From NCBI RefSeq assembly GCF_000284375.1, contig NC_017249.1:372001-436000 (forward strand): a stretch of DNA of 64,000 nt. Direction: 5' to 3'. Positions 60,410 through 64,000 of the stretch are shown here, in pieces. Source of the DNA: Bradyrhizobium japonicum USDA 6. GTDB lineage: Bacteria; Pseudomonadota; Alphaproteobacteria; Rhizobiales; Xanthobacteraceae. The first letter of the stretch is position 1, and every line of letters begins with the position of its first letter. The notes below the pieces were generated by a model that saw only the letters and a program-made list of their open reading frames with translations, made no database searches and was not told the origin of the DNA. Made by a program: the position numbers and the translations under genes.

Positions 60410-60982
60410 TCAGTTCGAGAGATATTCGATCTCATAGACGTAGTTCGATCCGCGTCCAAGCTCGACGCGGACCCTTGGCCTGAACTTGTCGAGGCGCTCA
60501 TAGAGCGGCTCCGTGACCTTCACGGATTGGCCCGCGATGCGGACGAGATAGTCCGCCCTGCTGCGGCCAGTTGACCTCCACGCACGATCGACGCGACCTT
60601 CGATCACGAGGCGGGAGGTCAGATGATCGAGAAGCAGCATCCGTCCAGCATACCACGCAAGGCCGCTGCCAAGCAGCACGATCAGGATCATCCAGCCGAG
60701 CGCCTTCGCCTTGTCGAGAAATGAGCCGTACAGCGGAGGCTGTCGCAGTTGCGAGCCGGCCATGGCCAGGCCCATTACGACGAAAACGACATGGATATCA
60801 TTGACCGCGATAATTGAGCTCTTGTCGTAGACTGCCCCCAGAACAACGTATGCAGCGGCGGCGACGATGACGATATTGACGGCGAGCGGAAACGCCGCGG
60901 TGTTGCGGATCTTCCGCAGCACAAAGGCGGCGATGACGATGAAGGGCCAGAAGCAGGCTGCGATGAATTCCGCGGCGGTCAT
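60410..60982 (-). CDS. Hypothetical four-helix membrane protein
   Basis: 190 residues, not recognised. Four hydrophobic segments (about 5-22, 35-55, 60-76, 93-115) are followed by a cytosolic or periplasmic beta-rich domain (120-190) with VIEGRVDRAWRSTGRSRADY and VRVELGRGSNYVYEIEYLS. No close family comes to mind; the tail resembles a small DUF of plasma-membrane anchored proteins. Convergent with xerC, 9 bp apart. Confidence 0.75.
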   Translation of the reverse strand: MTAAEFIAACFWPFIVIAAFVLRKIRNTAAFPLAVNIVIVAAAAYVVLGAVYDKSSIIAVNDIHVVFVVMGLAMAGSQLRQPPLYGSFLDKAKALGWMILIVLLGSGLAWYAGRMLLLDHLTSRLVIEGRVDRAWRSTGRSRADYLVRIAGQSVKVTEPLYERLDKFRPRVRVELGRGSNYVYEIEYLSN

Positions 60983-61313
60983 GAGGCAGGACTAGAGCAG
61001 CCCAGACGCGAAACCATTAATGGCAGCGGCTATGACGCTTGCCTCCGCTGCAGTTTGTGTCCTTCGGTCAACCAAAGGTGAACAGGGAGCCGACAATTCA
61101 ACCGCGTGCACCGGGCGCTGAAAAAATGATGTCTGAGTATGTCCCGCCTGCCTTATTCGCGGAATCCGGCTGTGCAGCGGTGGCGAAATTTGGGCGACGT
61201 CCGCCTTGATGGACAAGATTTAAGGTTGCGCGCGCAGGTGGAATGCTACGCTCTGTCACAGACAGCGCGTCCGGCCCGTTATGGCCGGCCGCCATCGTCG
61301 TGACGGGGCTTCA
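60983..61313. other. Intergenic region with no recognised gene
   Basis: 331 bases between the divergent membrane protein and the YLDPGTG gene. No gene, RNA or clear palindrome is recognisable; probable promoters of both flanking genes are not identifiable by eye. Confidence 0.5.
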
Positions 61314-61544
61314 ATGAAGAAGAAATCTCCTGTGGTCTTCATGACCATGCTGGCGTGTCTGGCCGCGTTGATGCCGACCAGCGCCTACGCCTATCTCGAT
61401 CCGGGTACGGGCGCATTCGCGGTGCAGAGCCTGATCGCGGCCATTGCCGGCGGCCTGATTGCGGTTCGCGCCTATGGACGGCGGATCCTGGGATTGTTCT
61501 GGCGTTCGAAGGCTCCCTCGGAGCGCTGGCCCAAGGACTCCTAG
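61314..61544 (+). CDS. Small secreted/membrane YLDPGTG protein
   Basis: 76 residues from the ATG at 61314. An N-terminal signal (MKKKSPVVFMTMLACLAALM) with an AYA cleavage site, then YLDPGTGAFAVQSLIAAIAG with a membrane helix, then a short basic tail. The YLDPGTG motif marks a small family of membrane proteins in rhizobia, of unknown function, often beside glycan or sulfatase-like genes. The methyltransferase starts 4 bases after its stop, so the two are one operon. Confidence 0.85.
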   Translation: MKKKSPVVFMTMLACLAALMPTSAYAYLDPGTGAFAVQSLIAAIAGGLIAVRAYGRRILGLFWRSKAPSERWPKDS

Positions 61545-61548
61545 GGCA

Positions 61549-62952
61549 ATGGCCATTCGTGATCCCGGCTCATTCCGCGATCCCAACGGCACCATCTTCT
61601 CGTCCGGCGACACGATCCTGCGCTCCGTCAACGGCGAGGCCGCGCGGAATTTCGCGCGGCTGAAATCATCCGGCGCCTATGACGATTTGACCGGGCGTGG
61701 ATGGATCATCGGGGCGGACGAGGCCGATGCGGCACTGCTGGCGGAGGTGCCGGAGCCGGCGCGGGGCGGACGCGTCCTCGTCCACCCGAGACTGCCGTTC
61801 ATCTCCTATCCCTATGAATGGCCCTTCGCGCTGCTCAAGCGCGCTGCTCTGTTGCACCTCGACGTGCAGCTGCGCGCACTCGATTTCGGTTTCGCGCTGT
61901 CCGATGCGAGCGCCTACAATGTTCAGTTCGCAGGCCACCGTCCGGTCTTCATCGACATCCCCTCCTTCGTCCCGTACCAGGACGGCGACTACTGGACCGG
62001 CCACCGCCAGTTCATCGAGCAGTTCGTCAATCCGCTGCTGCTGCGTGCGCTGTTCGGGATTGCGCACAATGCCTGGTATCGCGGCGCGCTCGAGGGCATC
62101 GCGAGCAGCGACATCGTTGCGCTGCTCGGCCGGTTCAGGCGCTGGCTCGCGCCTGATATCCTGACCAACATCACACTGCCGGACCTGATGCAGCGACGCG
62201 CGCGGCACGCGCCTGATACGGCCGTCCGCCCGGCGAGGCCGCTGCCCAGGGCTGCGCTGGAACTGGTGCTGCAGCGGCTGCATGGCTGGATTTCGAAGCT
62301 GACGCCGAAGGCGATCGCGCCGACGGAATGGCAGCGCTACGAGATCGGCAATGTGTCCTATGCCGGCGACGAGGAGCGCAGGAAGCAGGATTTCGTCGCG
62401 GACTTCGCCCGCCGCCGTCTGCCCGCCTGCGCCTGGGACATCGGCTGCAACACCGGTCGTTACGCCGAGGCGTTGCTGGCGAACGGGGCGGGATCGGTGG
62501 TCGGCTTCGACAGCGACCTCGACGCACTGGAGGCGGCGGCATCGCGCGCGTCCGCCGGAAACCTCAACTTCCTGCCGCTGTTCTCTGACGCGGCAAACCC
62601 GAGCCCCGCGCAGGGCTGGGCCGAGGCAGAGCGGTCCGGCCTGACCTCGCGCCGTAATGCCGACGCCGTCATAGCGCTGGCGCTGGTACATCACCTCGCG
62701 ATCGGCCGCAACGTGCCGCTGCCGTTTGTCGTGGAATGGCTGGTCGGCCTCGCGCCGCGCGGCGTGATCGAATTCGTGCCGAAGCCGGATCCGATGGTCC
62801 AGCGCATGCTGCGGCTGCGGCGCGACATCTTCGAGGATTACGACAGTGCGCAATTCGAGCAGGCGCTCGGTCGTCACGCCCGGATCGTGCAGCGGCTCGA
62901 ACTCGCGGCCGGCGGCCGCACGCTGTACGAATTCGAACGCGTTGCGGGCTAG
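61549..62952 (+). CDS. SAM-dependent methyltransferase with kinase-like N-terminal domain
   Basis: 467 residues. A class I methyltransferase domain (about 290-420): motif I DIGCNTGRYAEA (297-308), acidic D321. The N-terminal part (1-270) has D119...N124...D136 in DASAYNVQFAGHRPVFID, which resembles a protein-kinase-like D-x4-N...D arrangement; this is suggestive only. The substrate is unknown. It lies between the YLDPGTG gene and a membrane alkaline-phosphatase-superfamily gene and may modify the same envelope glycan or lipid. Confidence 0.85.
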   Translation: MAIRDPGSFRDPNGTIFSSGDTILRSVNGEAARNFARLKSSGAYDDLTGRGWIIGADEADAALLAEVPEPARGGRVLVHPRLPFISYPYEWPFALLKRAALLHLDVQLRALDFGFALSDASAYNVQFAGHRPVFIDIPSFVPYQDGDYWTGHRQFIEQFVNPLLLRALFGIAHNAWYRGALEGIASSDIVALLGRFRRWLAPDILTNITLPDLMQRRARHAPDTAVRPARPLPRAALELVLQRLHGWISKLTPKAIAPTEWQRYEIGNVSYAGDEERRKQDFVADFARRRLPACAWDIGCNTGRYAEALLANGAGSVVGFDSDLDALEAAASRASAGNLNFLPLFSDAANPSPAQGWAEAERSGLTSRRNADAVIALALVHHLAIGRNVPLPFVVEWLVGLAPRGVIEFVPKPDPMVQRMLRLRRDIFEDYDSAQFEQALGRHARIVQRLELAAGGRTLYEFERVAG

Positions 62953-62957
62953 CGACG

Positions 62958-64000
62958 ATGCGCCCTCAGGACGATCACTGGCTTCTCCTGCGATCGCTGC
63001 TCGCGGCTGCGATCCTGTCGACGTTGGCCTTGCTCGATTTCTACGCCGGGAACATCACGGCGCTCGCCGGCCCCTCGCGGGTGCTGCACTATGCCGCCGG
63101 CACATTGGCGATCACGGCCATGCTGGCCGCCGGCCTCAAGATCCTGCTGCGGAGGCTGCCGCTCTGGCGCATCCTGCTTGCATCGGGATTGATGATGTTC
63201 GTCTTCTTCGCCTACGACATCGATCTGATCCAGCGCGAACTGAAAGCGCATCTCGGCCAACTGGCGCCACTGGCCTGGGTGCTGGTGACATTGGGCAGCC
63301 TCATCCTGACACTCGGCACGATCCGCAATCGCGCCGCCGTGTCGATCGCGCTGGTTCTGTCGGCCGCATTTGCGGTGCCGTCGATCGCGCGAATTGCGAC
63401 ATTCGCGATGCGCGGCTCCCCCGCGCACGCCACTGCCTCCGATACGAGCGGGACGCGCGAGCGATTTGCGCTCTCGCCAAACATCTACTGGATCGTGCTC
63501 GACGGGTATCCGCGGCAGGACGTGCTCGCCGAGGATTTCAACTTCGACAACGGCGACTTCATCCAGTCGCTGCGCGGGCTCGACTTCGCCGTGCTGGGCA
63601 AGAGCCGCTCCAATTTCCCGGCCACCGTCAATTCGATTTCCAGCACGGCCGGCCTCGACTACTCTGTTGAGGGCGAAGGCGAGGCGCTTCGACCGCTGCC
63701 GTTGCAGGAGATGCAGGCGCGCGTCAGGGGCAAGAACGGCACCGTGGCTCGCCTGAAGGCGGCAGGCTACACCTATGTGCATTTCGAGAACGGCTACGAC
63801 TATCTGACCGAATGCGCGCCGGACGAGCCGCGATGCGTGCGCGGCCATCTGGGGCTCGATGAGCTTGACATCGCGATCCTCTCCAACACCCCGATCATCG
63901 ACCTGATCGTGCAGCACCGCCAGTCGACGCCGTTCGCATGGGGCGGCGTCGACGATCTCAATGCGAAGCTGGGCACCATCCGCGCGATGCCCGCGCCGTT
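62958..64000 (+). CDS. Membrane alkaline-phosphatase-superfamily enzyme, partial
   Basis: Open from the ATG at 62958 to the end of the window (347 codons, no stop), so the C-terminus lies outside. Five N-terminal hydrophobic segments (about 11-141) precede a catalytic domain beginning NIYWIVLDGYPRQDVL (about 174-190), whose Asp is the first metal ligand of the alkaline phosphatase/sulfatase superfamily. It may be a phosphoethanolamine- or sulfatase-like transferase acting in the periplasm. Starts 5 bp after the methyltransferase stop, so it belongs to the same operon. Confidence 0.85.
   Translation, partial: MRPQDDHWLLLRSLLAAAILSTLALLDFYAGNITALAGPSRVLHYAAGTLAITAMLAAGLKILLRRLPLWRILLASGLMMFVFFAYDIDLIQRELKAHLGQLAPLAWVLVTLGSLILTLGTIRNRAAVSIALVLSAAFAVPSIARIATFAMRGSPAHATASDTSGTRERFALSPNIYWIVLDGYPRQDVLAEDFNFDNGDFIQSLRGLDFAVLGKSRSNFPATVNSISSTAGLDYSVEGEGEALRPLPLQEMQARVRGKNGTVARLKAAGYTYVHFENGYDYLTECAPDEPRCVRGHLGLDELDIAILSNTPIIDLIVQHRQSTPFAWGGVDDLNAKLGTIRAMPAP

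Overview
This is a GC-rich alphaproteobacterial chromosome segment. It most resembles Bradyrhizobium or a close relative in the Nitrobacteraceae. The reasons are the conserved neighbourhoods obgE-proB-proA-nadD-rsfS-rlmH-envC-ctpA-yibQ-rppH and atpHAGDC-priA-xerC, the rplU-rpmA pair, a CtrA-type box, and scattered palindromic elements between genes. No plasmid, phage or symbiosis-island features were seen. The only transposon trace is a decayed IS5-type remnant.

Region 1 (1-9.4 kb) is accessory. It holds a degenerate receiver-EAL protein, a DMT exporter divergent from a MocR regulator, a GDYXXLXY/DUF2157 membrane pair, a patch of decayed genes (truncated hydrolase, frameshifted gene, IS5 remnant), a VOC protein and a proline iminopeptidase. 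Region 2 (9.4-25 kb) is catabolism and transport under LysR control. It has an FAD aromatic monooxygenase with an orphan Bug-type binding protein, and a seven-gene LysR-leuCDB-like-ABC importer cluster that looks like an uptake-and-oxidation pathway for an unidentified 2-hydroxy acid. It also has an AaeA/AaeB-like efflux pair with a divergent LysR gene, a tRNA-Ser(CGA), and an alpha/beta hydrolase.

Region 3 (25-34 kb) holds a ROK-like protein whose motifs are in circularly permuted order, rplU-rpmA with a clear promoter and terminator, a GNAT gene, and an HlyD/RbbA-like/ABC-2 export operon. Region 4 (34-48.7 kb) is largely housekeeping: MaoC-like protein, obgE, a formylglycine-type sulfatase, a frameshifted Bug-protein gene, proline and NAD synthesis, ribosome silencing and methylation, an EnvC-like protein with a 15-bp tandem repeat in its signal peptide, ctpA, yibQ, and two consecutive RppH-like Nudix genes.

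Region 5 (48.8-64 kb) holds a membrane adenylate cyclase with three cysteine-pair repeats, the F1 part of ATP synthase (atpHAGDC; no F0 genes here), rlpA with an upstream CtrA box, priA, xerC, and a small secreted YLDPGTG protein followed by a methyltransferase and a membrane alkaline-phosphatase-superfamily enzyme that runs off the end. Palindromic elements of the GTCATTCCGG type lie between rppH copies, between atpA and atpG, and between rlpA and priA. A different structured repeat separates atpD from atpC.
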